From NCBI RefSeq assembly GCF_000022085.1, contig NC_011894.1:3685501-3749500 (forward strand): a stretch of DNA of 64,000 bases. Direction: 5' to 3'. Position 1 is the stretch's first letter, and every line of letters starts with the position of its first letter. Position numbers and translations under genes: made by a program. The stretch is from Methylobacterium nodulans ORS 2060. GTDB lineage: Bacteria > Pseudomonadota > Alphaproteobacteria > Rhizobiales > Beijerinckiaceae. The notes under the pieces were generated by a model. The model worked only from the letters and a program-made list of their open reading frames with translations. It made no database searches and was not told the DNA's origin. Positions 1 to 8,208 of the stretch are shown in pieces.

Positions 1-165
1 TTAAAATTCATTAATTTATCGCATAAGACATTAGATTGAGAAGACAGTTATAAATTCTCCTCTATCCAATTTGCTTCAAATGTTTGGGACAGCATCCTTC
101 ACAACGATGAGTCCAGCTCCCGTCTCGTGCGCATCGAGCAGGCGGTCAAGGCTATTGTGGCGTAG
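1..165 (+). pseudogene. Decayed C-terminal gene fragment entering from the left
   Basis: Frame 1 is open from the first base to a TGA at 37-39. It then stays open with no start codon through protein-like sequence (ending in RIEQAVKAIVA) to TAG at 163-165, and a hairpin terminator follows about 30 bases later. This looks like the tail of a gene with an in-frame stop. The first 70 bases are far richer in A+T than the rest of the window. No function can be assigned. It could instead be intergenic sequence that happens to be open. Confidence 0.35.
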
Positions 166-195
166 CCGCTCTGCGCAACAGCAGTCTCCTCCACA

Positions 196-221
196 GCCCC
201 GCCCTTGCGGGGGGCATTTTC
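196..221 (+). terminator. Rho-independent terminator
   Basis: A perfect 6-bp stem (CCCCGC at 197-202, GCGGGG at 207-212) with a 4-base loop is followed by GGCATTTTCG. It would end transcription coming from the left of the window, about 30 bases after the decayed fragment, and insulates the rightward operon that begins at 334. Confidence 0.65.
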
Positions 222-242
222 GTTTGCGGCGTCACCATCGCG

Positions 243-310
243 CGGACAAATTTTGTCACCTAGTTGGAAACGCGTGCTTGACCCGTTACCGGGTTGGTGA
301 CAGCATTAAG
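243..310 (+). promoter_or_regulatory. Candidate promoter with two operator-like palindromes
   Basis: Two inverted repeats sit just upstream of the first operon gene: GACAAA-T-TTTGTC (245-257, perfect 6-bp arms) and ACCCG-TTAC-CGGGT (281-294, perfect 5-bp arms). A -35-like TTGACC at 278-283 overlaps the second, and a weak CAGCAT lies 17 bases further on. This is a plausible repressor-controlled early promoter. The repressor is not encoded in the window. Confidence 0.35.
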
Positions 311-333
311 CCATCCACCACGGATGGCCCGCC

Positions 334-591
334 ATGCTCACCCGCCCCCAACCCGACCTGATCGCATCCGCGCCGCGCCCGCGTGCGCCGCGCTTCCCCG
401 CCGAGATCTTCCCCGCCTTCGAGCCGCCGCTGTTCCTGCGCGGGCCGCTGCCCGAGGATGAGCCGCAGCGCGAGCCCGCGGACCGCGATTGGCTCGCGAC
501 GGGCCTCGTCATCATCGCGGCGGCGATCCTCATCGCGCTGGCCCTGAGCGGCGGCGCGCTGGTCAACGCGGTGCGTGGGGGCGTGCTCTGA
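334..591 (+). CDS. Small single-pass membrane protein, phage operon
   Basis: This 85-residue protein has a proline-rich N-terminal half and one hydrophobic segment at about residues 55-78 (around GLVIIAAAILIALALSGG). It is the first gene of the rightward operon, and its stop overlaps the next start (TGATG). No family is recognised. A membrane role is inferred from the hydrophobic segment only. Confidence 0.6.
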   Translation: MLTRPQPDLIASAPRPRAPRFPAEIFPAFEPPLFLRGPLPEDEPQREPADRDWLATGLVIIAAAILIALALSGGALVNAVRGGVL

Positions 592-1004
592 TGGCCGCCC
601 TCACCCTCCCCGCCAGGCGCATCACCGCCCGGTCCCTCGTCGCTGCCCGGCTGGCGGCCGCCCGCGACGCCCTGCTCTGCGCCGAGCGCTACCTCGACGA
701 GGTCACCGTCGCACTCCACGCCGGCGACACCGGGCTGTCCCGGGTTGGCGCCTCGGATGACGCGGTGATCCGCGAGGTCCGGGAGCGGGCCTTCGCCGCC
801 CGCCGCGCCTACGACACCCTGCGCCTCGAGCTGCTGACGCCTGAGGAGCACGCGCTCACCCCGAACGACGAGGACGACATGGCCTCGGCGCTGCGGCTGC
901 GGCTGTGCGCCAACGAGGAGGCCGAGACGGCCCCGGGCGAGCTCGACTTCATCGAGGAAAGCCGCCGCGAATACGTCCTCCAGGCGCACGGGCGGGGGTG
1001 CTGA
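591..1004 (+). CDS. Hypothetical helical protein, phage operon
   Basis: A 137-residue Arg/Ala/Glu-rich protein with no recognised domain, probably mostly helical. The ATG at 591 overlaps the upstream TGA, and the gene ends in a TGATG junction with the next one, so it is probably translated by coupling. No membrane segment or catalytic motif is apparent. Confidence 0.65.
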   Translation: MAALTLPARRITARSLVAARLAAARDALLCAERYLDEVTVALHAGDTGLSRVGASDDAVIREVRERAFAARRAYDTLRLELLTPEEHALTPNDEDDMASALRLRLCANEEAETAPGELDFIEESRREYVLQAHGRGC

Positions 1005-1375
1005 TGAGCGCGCCCTACAGTCTTCCCTGGTCGCTCGGCTCGGTCGAACACGCAAACGGCGACCCCGTCGCCGACACGACGGTCATCTGGCTATCGAATG
1101 GCGGGACGATCGAAGTCGAGGAGACCAAGAACGCGGGCCGGATCGCGAACCTGATTCTAGCCGCGCCGGATCTGCTCGATGCACTACACGGAGATCCAGA
1201 CTGCCCGGAGATTAGCCCTCTCTCGTGGCTCAAGTCTCTGATCGACCACTGCAAGGAACGTGGCCCGAAGCCGGACGAGGAAGATCCGGACGCGTGGTTC
1301 ACGATGGTGCGGGAGGCCGAGGAGCTTCACCGCAAGGGCACGGCTGCCGTCTCGAAGGCGGAGGGCCGGTCATGA
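1004..1375 (+). CDS. Hypothetical protein, phage operon
   Basis: A 123-residue acidic protein. The middle (SNGGTIEVEETKNAGRIANL, then APDLLDAL) resembles short phage proteins that carry an ANLILAAPDLL-type segment and are annotated hypothetical; this is from memory. The ATG overlaps the previous stop. Function unknown. Confidence 0.7.
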   Translation: MSAPYSLPWSLGSVEHANGDPVADTTVIWLSNGGTIEVEETKNAGRIANLILAAPDLLDALHGDPDCPEISPLSWLKSLIDHCKERGPKPDEEDPDAWFTMVREAEELHRKGTAAVSKAEGRS

Positions 1376-1647
1376 CCGGCTCCGTCATCAGCCTCAGCAC
1401 CGGTCGGCCGATCGACGCACGCTTCCTGCCCGCCTTCGCGAGCCTCGAAGCGCAGCGGCGCGCCGCGGTGGCGGCGGAGAGCGTCAGCGCTCTCCTGGTC
1501 GTTGCGACCGACCTGGTGCGCATCGATGCGCTCCTTGCATTCGCTGACCCGGTCCTGGCGGATCAGGTGCGGGAGGTCCTGCGGCACGCAGCCGGGGTGA
1601 TCATCCCCGAACTGGACGCGGCAGTCGCGCAGGCGCGGAGGGCGTGA
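1372..1647 (+). CDS. Hypothetical helical protein, phage operon
   Basis: A 91-residue Ala-rich, probably helical protein with no recognised domain. It starts inside the upstream stop (ATGA overlap), and its own stop lies two bases before the methyltransferase ATG. Confidence 0.65.
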   Translation: MTGSVISLSTGRPIDARFLPAFASLEAQRRAAVAAESVSALLVVATDLVRIDALLAFADPVLADQVREVLRHAAGVIIPELDAAVAQARRA

Positions 1648-1649
1648 CC

Positions 1650-2414
1650 ATGCGCGTCTCTCCCGACGTCCTGGCGGTGCTCGACCGCGCCACCTGCACC
1701 GGCAACGCCCTGTCGCTTGCGCATCTCGGGCAACTCGATCGCAAGCTCTACGCCGCCGTCGACAACGTGCTGCAGGCGGCGGGCGGAAAGTGGAACCGCA
1801 AGGCTGCGGCCCACCTGTTCGACGGCGATGCGGCCGACGCGATAGAGCCCATCTTGCTCACCGGCGAGGTCACGTCTCGCAGGCAAGAATTCCAGCAGTT
1901 CGACACGCCGCCCGAGCTTGCCGCTCACGTCGTCGCTCTAGCTGACATTCACCCTGGCATGTTCGTGCTGGAGCCCAGCGCTGGCAATGGCGCGCTGGCA
2001 ATCCCGGCAGCGGACGCGGGCGCTGACGTCCAATGCTTCGAGCTTGATCCGAAGCGGGCATTTGCGCTGAGCGAGATCGGGCCGGGACGTTTCGACGTCA
2101 CTTGCTGCGACTTCGTGGCCGTGCCACCTGCGCCGGTCAACGACCGCGTCGTGATGAACCCACCGTACTCGAAGCGGCAGGACATCCGCCACGTGCGCCA
2201 TGCGGTGCGGTTCCTTAAGCCCGGCGGCCGGCTCATCGCCATCATGGCGGCGAGCATCACCTTTTCGACTGTGCGCGAGGTCGCCGAATTCCGCGACTTC
2301 CTGGCCGAGCACAACGCCACCGTCGAGACGCTGCCGGAGGGGTCGTTCAAGGCGTCCGGCACAAGCGTCAACACCGTGCTGGTCGCCCTCGACATGCCAG
2401 GAGGCGCGTCGTGA
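1650..2414 (+). CDS. N6-adenine-type DNA methyltransferase
   Basis: A 254-residue class I methyltransferase. It shows a SAM-binding motif (VLEPSAGNGALAIPAA, near residue 100), an acidic residue ending strand 2 (CFELDP) and the catalytic NPPY motif in VVMNPPYSKRQD, typical of amino-methyltransferases acting on adenine. The N-terminal 75 residues probably form a helical recognition part. No restriction enzyme partner is adjacent, so it is likely an orphan phage methyltransferase that protects element DNA or alters regulation. ATG 1650 is preferred over GTG 1644, which overlaps the upstream stop. Confidence 0.88.
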   Translation: MRVSPDVLAVLDRATCTGNALSLAHLGQLDRKLYAAVDNVLQAAGGKWNRKAAAHLFDGDAADAIEPILLTGEVTSRRQEFQQFDTPPELAAHVVALADIHPGMFVLEPSAGNGALAIPAADAGADVQCFELDPKRAFALSEIGPGRFDVTCCDFVAVPPAPVNDRVVMNPPYSKRQDIRHVRHAVRFLKPGGRLIAIMAASITFSTVREVAEFRDFLAEHNATVETLPEGSFKASGTSVNTVLVALDMPGGAS

Positions 2415-2932
2415 TGGCCGCCGCCCGCACTCCGCGCGCGAAGCGCCCCGACGAGATGACCCGCTTCCGCGCGTGGCTCACGGCCAACGGCGCGGAGGTC
2501 CTGGCGCCGACCAACCCCTACGAAGTGGTCCGCTTCCGCGGCTCGCAGGGCGTGTCGATCATCTACCGAAGCGACACCAAGCCGATCTCGCGCATGACGG
2601 GGCAGGCTGCCGAGGCGCTCGCCACCTTCCGGCGCGGCGAGGCGATGCGCTTCGTCCCGGCGACGGGCAAGACAGCGCCCGCGAAGATCGAGCCGATTGT
2701 CCGGGCACTCCTCGAGCGCGACGGCCCGACCTGCTTCTACTGCGACGCGCCGTTCAGCGAGACCTTGCCGCCGACGCGCGAGCACCTCCTGAGCCGCACG
2801 CACAGCGGCCCGGATCACATCGCGAACCAAGCGCTCGCCTGCCAGCCCTGCAACCTGAAGGCCGGTCACCTCTCGCTCGTCGAGAAGATCCGCCTGCGCG
2901 ATCGGCTTCGGGCCGAGAGGAGCGCGTCGTGA
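2414..2932 (+). CDS. HNH endonuclease
   Basis: A 172-residue protein with a C-terminal HNH/zinc domain: CFYC (residues 107-110), the catalytic-type EH pair in TREHLL (123-124), then CQPCN (143-147) and an H at 152. The N-terminal half is a small basic segment with a possible DNA-contact role. HNH enzymes in phage early regions act in recombination, packaging or homing. The position just before the recombination genes fits recombination or repair, but the substrate is unknown. ATG 2414 overlaps the preceding TGA. Confidence 0.85.
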   Translation: MAAARTPRAKRPDEMTRFRAWLTANGAEVLAPTNPYEVVRFRGSQGVSIIYRSDTKPISRMTGQAAEALATFRRGEAMRFVPATGKTAPAKIEPIVRALLERDGPTCFYCDAPFSETLPPTREHLLSRTHSGPDHIANQALACQPCNLKAGHLSLVEKIRLRDRLRAERSAS

Positions 2933-3240
2933 CGCCCGCCGAATCCTCCCAGACCTTCCGTGCCTACCTCGGCGCGCTCGGCTGCCCGGCCCCGTGGGCA
3001 GTCGTTGAGCGGTCCGGCCGGATGATCGTCGACGCCGAGGGCAAGCCCTGCGCTTCGGCGATGCCGGTCGCCTCGGTGGCCATCGTGCATGAGCGGGCCG
3101 AGATCATCTGCTCGGCGGTCAACGCGATGGCCGGTGTCCTGCCGGCAGGCGCCATGGCGCCGCTCGACCCGGCCCACCTCGATGCGCTGTCGGCCGAGAC
3201 GGCGCACTTCCTCCGGCGCGTCGGCGGGGGCGCGTCGTGA
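2929..3240 (+). CDS. Hypothetical protein, phage operon
   Basis: A 103-residue protein from a GTG start that overlaps the HNH gene stop (GTGA). No recognised domain. It lies between the HNH nuclease and the exonuclease, so a recombination accessory role is possible but not shown. Confidence 0.65.
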   Translation: MTPAESSQTFRAYLGALGCPAPWAVVERSGRMIVDAEGKPCASAMPVASVAIVHERAEIICSAVNAMAGVLPAGAMAPLDPAHLDALSAETAHFLRRVGGGAS

Positions 3241-4187
3241 AGATCGAGCGCCACCGCATCAACCCGGCAAAGGATCGCGCCGGCTGGCTCGCGCTGCGGG
3301 CCCAGGACATCACCGCCTCGGTGGCGGGGGCCGTGCTGGGGGTCCACGAGTACACGACCCGCTTCGAGCTCCACGCGCTCAAGGCCGGGCTTCTCTCCGA
3401 GGATCCGACCGAGACCCTGGCGATGCGCCGGGGCCGACTCCTCGAGGACGATGCGCTGCAGGTCCTGCGCGAGGACCGGCCGCGCTGGAAGGTGACCCCG
3501 GCGAACAATGTCTACCTGCGCGCCCCGGAGCTGCGGATCGGCTGCACGCCGGACGCCTACGCCGTCGATCCCGAGCGCCCCGGGCGGGGCATCATTCAGG
3601 TGAAGACGACCTCCGATATCGTCTTCCGGCACAAGTGGCGGACCGAGGGCGGCGAGATCGAACTGCCGCTCTGGATCGCCGTCCAGGCGATTGTCGAGGC
3701 GAGGCTGACCAAAGCCGCCTGGGCGGCGGTCGCGCTCCTCGTGGTCGGGCACGACCTCAATCTGCACGTAGTCGAGATCCCGCTGCACGCCGGGATCTGG
3801 GATCGCCTCGTGCAGGAGGTCCGCGCCTTCTGGCAGGGCGTCGCGGACGGCGTGCCGCCGCCGGCCGACTACAGCCGCGACGGCGATGCCCTCGCCGCGC
3901 TCTACCCGCCAGATGACGGCCTGCCGGTGCTCGACCTGTCGGGCGACAACCGGGCGCCAGCCTTGGTCGATGAGCGCGCCGCCGCGGCGGTCACAATCCG
4001 CGAAGCCGAGAAGGTCAAGAAGGCCCTCGATGCCGAGTTGATCGAGAAGCTCGCCGGCTACACCCAGGCGACCCTCGGCGACGGCCGGCTGATCGTCCGC
4101 AAAACCCAGCACCGGGCCTCCTACACGGTCCAGGCGACCTTCTTCCCCACCATCACCATCCGCACCCCCCGAAAGGCAGCCGCATGA
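3237..4187 (+). CDS. YqaJ-family phage exonuclease
   Basis: A 316-residue nuclease of the YqaJ/lambda-exonuclease (PD-(D/E)XK) superfamily. Visible motifs are RRGRLLEDDAL (about residues 63-73, the conserved Arg-Gly-Glu region), IGCTPDAY (catalytic Asp) and GIIQVKTTSD (the (D/E)XK-like core). Such enzymes chew 5' ends to expose single strands for a RecT-type annealase, and the RecT gene follows directly with a 4-base overlap. The GTG start overlaps the upstream stop. Substrate preference is inferred from the family. Confidence 0.92.
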   Translation: MKIERHRINPAKDRAGWLALRAQDITASVAGAVLGVHEYTTRFELHALKAGLLSEDPTETLAMRRGRLLEDDALQVLREDRPRWKVTPANNVYLRAPELRIGCTPDAYAVDPERPGRGIIQVKTTSDIVFRHKWRTEGGEIELPLWIAVQAIVEARLTKAAWAAVALLVVGHDLNLHVVEIPLHAGIWDRLVQEVRAFWQGVADGVPPPADYSRDGDALAALYPPDDGLPVLDLSGDNRAPALVDERAAAAVTIREAEKVKKALDAELIEKLAGYTQATLGDGRLIVRKTQHRASYTVQATFFPTITIRTPRKAAA

Positions 4188-5095
4188 CCGCTGGAGCCCT
4201 CACCCTGTCCGATGCCGAGCGCCGCGTGGCCGAGCGCGTTGATCCCGCCGCCACCGCGGCCCTGTCCGTATCCGCCGAGAGCGGCGGCGTCGCGTTCGCC
4301 AATGCCGGCCAGCTGATGGAGTTCGCCAAGCTGATGGCCGTCTCGTCAGCGGGCGTCCGCAAGCACCTGCGTGGCAACCCGGGCGCCTGCCTCGCGATCT
4401 GCACCCAGGCCGTCGAGTGGGGGATGTCGCCCTACGCGGTCGCGAACAACTCCTACTTCGTCAACGACCAGATCGCCTTCGAGTCGAAGCTGGTTCAGGC
4501 CGTCATCCTGAAGCGCGCGCCGATTAAGGGCCGGATCCGGTTCGAGTACACAGGCGACGGCGACGAGCGGCGGTGCCGCGCCTGGGCCCGTCTCGCCGAC
4601 GAGCCGGACGAGGTGGTCGACTACCTCTCCCCGCCGCTCGGCAAGATCACGCCGAAGAACTCGCCCCTGTGGAAGCAGGACCCCGACCAGCAGCTCGCCT
4701 ACTTCTCGGGTCGGGCGCTTTGCCGGCGGCACTTCCCGGACGTGTTGCTCGGCGTCTACGCGGACGACGAGATCGAGGTCGCGCCGCGCGGGCCGGATCA
4801 GGCCCGCGATGTCACGCCTAGGGGGTTGGCCGGGCGACTCGACGCGCTCGCTGCAGCCCCACCGCCGACCGCTTCGGCTGCTGTGGACGCCTTCACCGAT
4901 ACCGAGGCCCCCGGGAATGGCCCGGCGACAGCTCCGGCCGAGGATGAGCCCGAAACCGGCGCGCAGGGCGCCGACGTCGGCGAGAGCGGCGACTGGCACG
5001 ACCCGGCCTTGGGCGGCGCCGCAGACGATTTCCCGGGCAACGACGCCCTGAGCGACATGCGCACGGGCCGCCGCTCGTCCAGGTGGGAGGCCTGA
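4184..5095 (+). CDS. recT: RecT-family single-strand annealing recombinase
   Basis: A 303-residue protein. The conserved RecT core covers about residues 40-200, including CTQAVEWGMSPYAVAN, SYFVNDQIAFESKLV and AYFSGRALCRRHFPDVL. The C-terminal third is Ala/Pro/Glu-rich and probably disordered. RecT anneals the single strands made by the exonuclease encoded just upstream, giving a Red-like recombination module. The ATG overlaps the exonuclease stop. Confidence 0.93.
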   Translation: MTAGALTLSDAERRVAERVDPAATAALSVSAESGGVAFANAGQLMEFAKLMAVSSAGVRKHLRGNPGACLAICTQAVEWGMSPYAVANNSYFVNDQIAFESKLVQAVILKRAPIKGRIRFEYTGDGDERRCRAWARLADEPDEVVDYLSPPLGKITPKNSPLWKQDPDQQLAYFSGRALCRRHFPDVLLGVYADDEIEVAPRGPDQARDVTPRGLAGRLDALAAAPPPTASAAVDAFTDTEAPGNGPATAPAEDEPETGAQGADVGESGDWHDPALGGAADDFPGNDALSDMRTGRRSSRWEA

Positions 5096-5098
5096 CCG

Positions 5099-5557
5099 AT
5101 GCGCGCCCTCCCCATCACGATCACGGCCGACGACTCGAGGCACTTCAACCTCGCTATCGGGAACGGCGAGAACACCCAGCACGCCACGGGCCTCGCGTGG
5201 GACGAGCTCCTCGGCATGGTGGGTGTGCTCACCCACCCCGAAATCCGATCCGCGCCCTACGGCATCAGCAAGGTCCGCGCGGTGGCGGCCGAGGAGGCGC
5301 CTTGCGTCCCGCGGCGCGAGGAGCCGGCGCTGACCACCGAGCCGCTCGCCGTCATCCGCATGACCATCGTCCAAGCCGAGCGGCTCACGGCCGCGATGTC
5401 GGAACTGCTGGCTTGGTGCGAGGGCTTTCGGGCGGCTCTCGGCGACGATCCAACCCGCCAGCCTCCCGGCATCGAGCACGCCTTTGCGGCGCGCAACCTC
5501 ATCCGGACTGCGCTCCACGAAGCTCGCGGCGACGAGTCCGGCGACCTGCCGTTCTGA
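5099..5557 (+). CDS. Hypothetical protein with an SSB-like acidic C-terminal tip
   Basis: A 152-residue protein right after recT. The body has no recognised fold. The extreme C-terminus reads GDESGDLPF, strikingly like the acidic Asp/Pro/Phe tip that single-stranded DNA-binding proteins use to recruit partners (DDDIPF in E. coli). An SSB-like or decoy partner role is an inference, because I cannot see an OB fold. Confidence 0.75.
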   Translation: MRALPITITADDSRHFNLAIGNGENTQHATGLAWDELLGMVGVLTHPEIRSAPYGISKVRAVAAEEAPCVPRREEPALTTEPLAVIRMTIVQAERLTAAMSELLAWCEGFRAALGDDPTRQPPGIEHAFAARNLIRTALHEARGDESGDLPF

Positions 5558-5567
5558 GGGCCCGGCG

Positions 5568-6014
5568 ATGCTCAGCACCACCGCGCTCCAGACCGACCGC
5601 CACAACATCCGCTCGCGCCGCACTTACGCCGCGCGCGAGGCGGCCGAGCGGCCTGTCCTACCGCTGCCGACGATCATCATCGTGGAGGCCTGCGGCTACG
5701 ACACCGCGCTCGCCAACCCCGGCGCCGTGGTGCTGGACAAGGCTTATCGCTGCGTCCGGTGCGGCCGGCATCGCCTCGACCTCCGTCACGTCGGCACGTT
5801 CGAGCTGCTCGCCTTCCTGTTCAGCGAGCGGGTCGGGCTGGCGGTGAGCCGCGCCGAGGCCATGGCTGCGGCCCGCCCCGGCAAGCCGATGAGCGATGCC
5901 CGGCAATCCCAGCTCGTGCGCCGCGCCAACGCGGTGCTCGCCCCTCTGCACCTGCACGTCGAAACGATCTGGGGCGGCTCCCTCCGCCTCGTCGCCATCC
6001 CGGGAGACGCCTGA
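5568..6014 (+). CDS. Hypothetical protein with a CxxC pair
   Basis: A 148-residue protein. A central YRCVRCGRH gives one CxxC plus His, perhaps a metal site, followed by a hydrophobic helix (TFELLAFLFS). The C-terminal part ends in a short beta-rich stretch. The start at ATG 5568 is chosen because it lies just after the previous stop. No family recognised. Confidence 0.7.
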   Translation: MLSTTALQTDRHNIRSRRTYAAREAAERPVLPLPTIIIVEACGYDTALANPGAVVLDKAYRCVRCGRHRLDLRHVGTFELLAFLFSERVGLAVSRAEAMAAARPGKPMSDARQSQLVRRANAVLAPLHLHVETIWGGSLRLVAIPGDA

Positions 6015-6016
6015 CC

Positions 6017-6424
6017 ATGCGCGCTGCTGATCTCCGCGAACTCGACATCCCCTCGCTGCGCCTTGCCGCCGATATCGCGGCGCGCAACCAGGGTGACGTT
6101 GCCCTCCTCGCAGCCCGGTTCGTGGCGGGCGCAGACGACTGCCTGCCACATACCCGGGTCGCAGCGGCGCACACCGAGGCGCAGGCGCGGGACATGGTCG
6201 CGATCGCGGGGCTCGTCGCGCTGGTCGAGCGCCACGCTGACCAGCTGCTCCCGATCTTCGAAGCGCTGGAGCGCGGCGAGGAGGTGACCATCCGCCAGAG
6301 CCGGGCGGCGGAGCTGGTCCGGCCGCGCAGCGCGGTCCCGGTGAGGTCCCACTGGCCGGTGATGCGGCGGCCCGGGACGGTGATGGGACCCGTCGCGGTC
6401 GCGATGGCGGCGGAGGTGCGGTGA
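6017..6424 (+). CDS. Hypothetical protein, phage operon
   Basis: A 135-residue protein. The first two thirds look helical and Ala/Glu-rich, and the C-terminus is basic (RPRSAVPVRSHWPVMRR). It begins two bases after the previous stop and ends in a TGATG overlap. No domain recognised. Confidence 0.65.
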   Translation: MRAADLRELDIPSLRLAADIAARNQGDVALLAARFVAGADDCLPHTRVAAAHTEAQARDMVAIAGLVALVERHADQLLPIFEALERGEEVTIRQSRAAELVRPRSAVPVRSHWPVMRRPGTVMGPVAVAMAAEVR

Positions 6425-6621
6425 TGCGCTCCGACCTCGTCGACCTCACCGTTGAGATCGCCCGCGAGACGGACCTCGCCGTGCTCGTCCACGAGGGCGA
6501 CAAGAGCAAGGCCGTGTGGCTGCCGAAGAGCGTCGTGGAAATCGTCCGCGACGATCCGATGCCCGGCCTCGCCACCATCACCCTGCCCGAGCGGGTCGCT
6601 GTCGAGAAAGGGCTGGTCTGA
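6424..6621 (+). CDS. Small hypothetical protein, phage operon
   Basis: A 65-residue protein of alternating hydrophobic and charged residues (VHEGDKSKAVWLPKSVVEI), compatible with a small beta fold; similar short phage proteins exist. Its ATG overlaps the preceding TGA and its TGA overlaps the next ATG. Function unknown. Confidence 0.7.
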   Translation: MRSDLVDLTVEIARETDLAVLVHEGDKSKAVWLPKSVVEIVRDDPMPGLATITLPERVAVEKGLV

Positions 6622-7340
6622 TGGTCGATCGTCCCATCATCTTCAGCGCGCCCATGATCAGGGCGCTCCTCGCCGGCCGGAAGACGCAGACGCGACGCCT
6701 CTGCAAACCCATGAACAAGTGGGTGCACCAGGAGGGCCGAGAGGTCCGCCTGCATCAAGGGCAGTGGTGCCACTTCCTGCAGGACGCCGAACTGCCGATC
6801 GAGCGGCTCCGCTTGCCCTGGCAGGTCGGAGACCGCCTCTGGGTCCGGGAGACCTGGGCTGTCGGCAACATCTACGACGGCATCCCGCCGCGCAACATCA
6901 ACCCGGGCGGCAAGCCGAATTGGTGCGGCATCCGGTACGCCGCAACCGATGAGCGCCTTGGGATCAAGGATCGCTCGCCGATCCACATGCCGCGGTGGGC
7001 CTCGCGCCTCACCCTGATCGTCACGGACGTCCGCGTCGAGCGGCTGCAGGACATCAGCGAGGAGGACGCCCGAGCCGAGGGCTGCGAGCACGATCTCTGG
7101 GACCATGCGCTTGCCGTCCGCGACTACAGCGCGCCCGACAAGTGGCTCTGCGGTTGGGGGACGCTCGAAGGGCGACCCGGCTACGTGCCGGAGGAGCGCA
7201 TCTTCCGCGAGAGCTTTCGCTCTCTCTGGGAGAGCATCAACGGCGCCAAGTCCTGGGCGGATAATCCATGGATCTGTGCCAGTAGTTTCCGCGTCATCCA
7301 GCAGAACATCGACGCGATCGACATCGGGAGGGCTGCGTGA
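6621..7340 (+). CDS. ASCH-like phage protein
   Basis: A 239-residue protein of a widespread prophage family. The N-terminus PIIFSAPMIRALLAGRKTQT plus following RR is diagnostic, with GDRLWVRETW in the middle, IHMPRWASRLTL, and the C-terminal SFRSLWESINGAKSW then NPWI. Relatives in lambdoid prophages are often labelled morphogenetic protein without proof. The N-terminal pattern fits the ASCH/PUA-like fold, which binds RNA or modified nucleotides. It precedes a second ASCH protein with a TGATG overlap. Confidence 0.88.
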   Translation: MVDRPIIFSAPMIRALLAGRKTQTRRLCKPMNKWVHQEGREVRLHQGQWCHFLQDAELPIERLRLPWQVGDRLWVRETWAVGNIYDGIPPRNINPGGKPNWCGIRYAATDERLGIKDRSPIHMPRWASRLTLIVTDVRVERLQDISEEDARAEGCEHDLWDHALAVRDYSAPDKWLCGWGTLEGRPGYVPEERIFRESFRSLWESINGAKSWADNPWICASSFRVIQQNIDAIDIGRAA

Positions 7341-7780
7341 TGGACCGCCTCCCGACCAAGGCCCTCTCGATCCGGCAGCCTTGGGCACACCTGATCCTGC
7401 ACCACGGCAAGGACGTCGAGAACCGCTCCTGGTCGACCCGCTACCGCGGCCCGGTCCTGATCCATGCCGCAAAGGGCATGACGGACGACGAGTGGGACGA
7501 TGCGATGGACCTGCTCGACGCCATCTCGCGCCAGGACCGCGAAACCGTCCTGCGCCGCCGGGCGCGGGTGCACAACGGGATGCGCCGCGGCGGCATCGTG
7601 GGTGTCGTCGACATCACGGACTGCGTTCGTGACAGCGGGTCTCCGTGGTTCTTCGGACCCATCGGCTTCGTGCTCACCAATCCGCGACCGCTGCCCTTCG
7701 TGCCCTGCCGCGGCCAGCTCGGCTTCTTCGACGTGCCGGGCGAAGTTCTCGACGCCCTCCAGACGGGAAGGGCCGCCTGA
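7340..7780 (+). CDS. ASCH domain protein
   Basis: A 146-residue protein with an ASCH domain over its whole length. The hallmark is KALSIRQPWAHLILHHGKD then VENRSW near the N-terminus, followed by GPVLIHAAK and the C-terminal QLGFFDVP. ASCH domains adopt a PUA-like fold and some hydrolyse modified nucleosides such as N4-acetylcytidine. Its place among DNA-modifying genes suggests handling of modified bases, which is inference. Confidence 0.88.
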   Translation: MDRLPTKALSIRQPWAHLILHHGKDVENRSWSTRYRGPVLIHAAKGMTDDEWDDAMDLLDAISRQDRETVLRRRARVHNGMRRGGIVGVVDITDCVRDSGSPWFFGPIGFVLTNPRPLPFVPCRGQLGFFDVPGEVLDALQTGRAA

Positions 7781-8208
7781 TGCCTATGACCCTCCGCATC
7801 CTCAAGAAGAAGAGCAAGCAGGCCGCCGAGATCCTGACCAAGCACTATGCCGACCAGATCTCGGACATCTTCCTCGCCGAACGGTGTGAGAACTATCACG
7901 GGCTCGTCATCCGCTGCGGCTGCCCGAAGCGAGACGACGACCTTCGGAGGTGCGACCACCAGTGGCACCCGCTGCCCGGCACGCCGATGACCGGCGAGGT
8001 ATCCGGCTACTACGAACCCGAGTGGAACGAGCGCACCGCGTGGGAGACGCTGTGGCAGCTCGTGCATTGGGGCGAGCGCCCGGCGACCATGACGGACCGG
8101 GAGTGGTGGCGCACCAAAGCCATCACCGGCACCGAGCCGGTCGACGTGGACGCGCTCGTCGCCGAGTGGGAGCGCGAAGACGCCCTCGACGCAGCGAGGG
8201 CCGCATGA
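7780..8208 (+). CDS. Hypothetical protein with Cys/His motifs
   Basis: A 142-residue protein. A central IRCGCPKRDD then RRCDHQWH gives Cys and His residues that could bind zinc, and the rest is Trp-rich and acidic. It starts in the stop of the ASCH gene and its end overlaps the methyltransferase start. No family recognised. Confidence 0.7.
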   Translation: MPMTLRILKKKSKQAAEILTKHYADQISDIFLAERCENYHGLVIRCGCPKRDDDLRRCDHQWHPLPGTPMTGEVSGYYEPEWNERTAWETLWQLVHWGERPATMTDREWWRTKAITGTEPVDVDALVAEWEREDALDAARAA

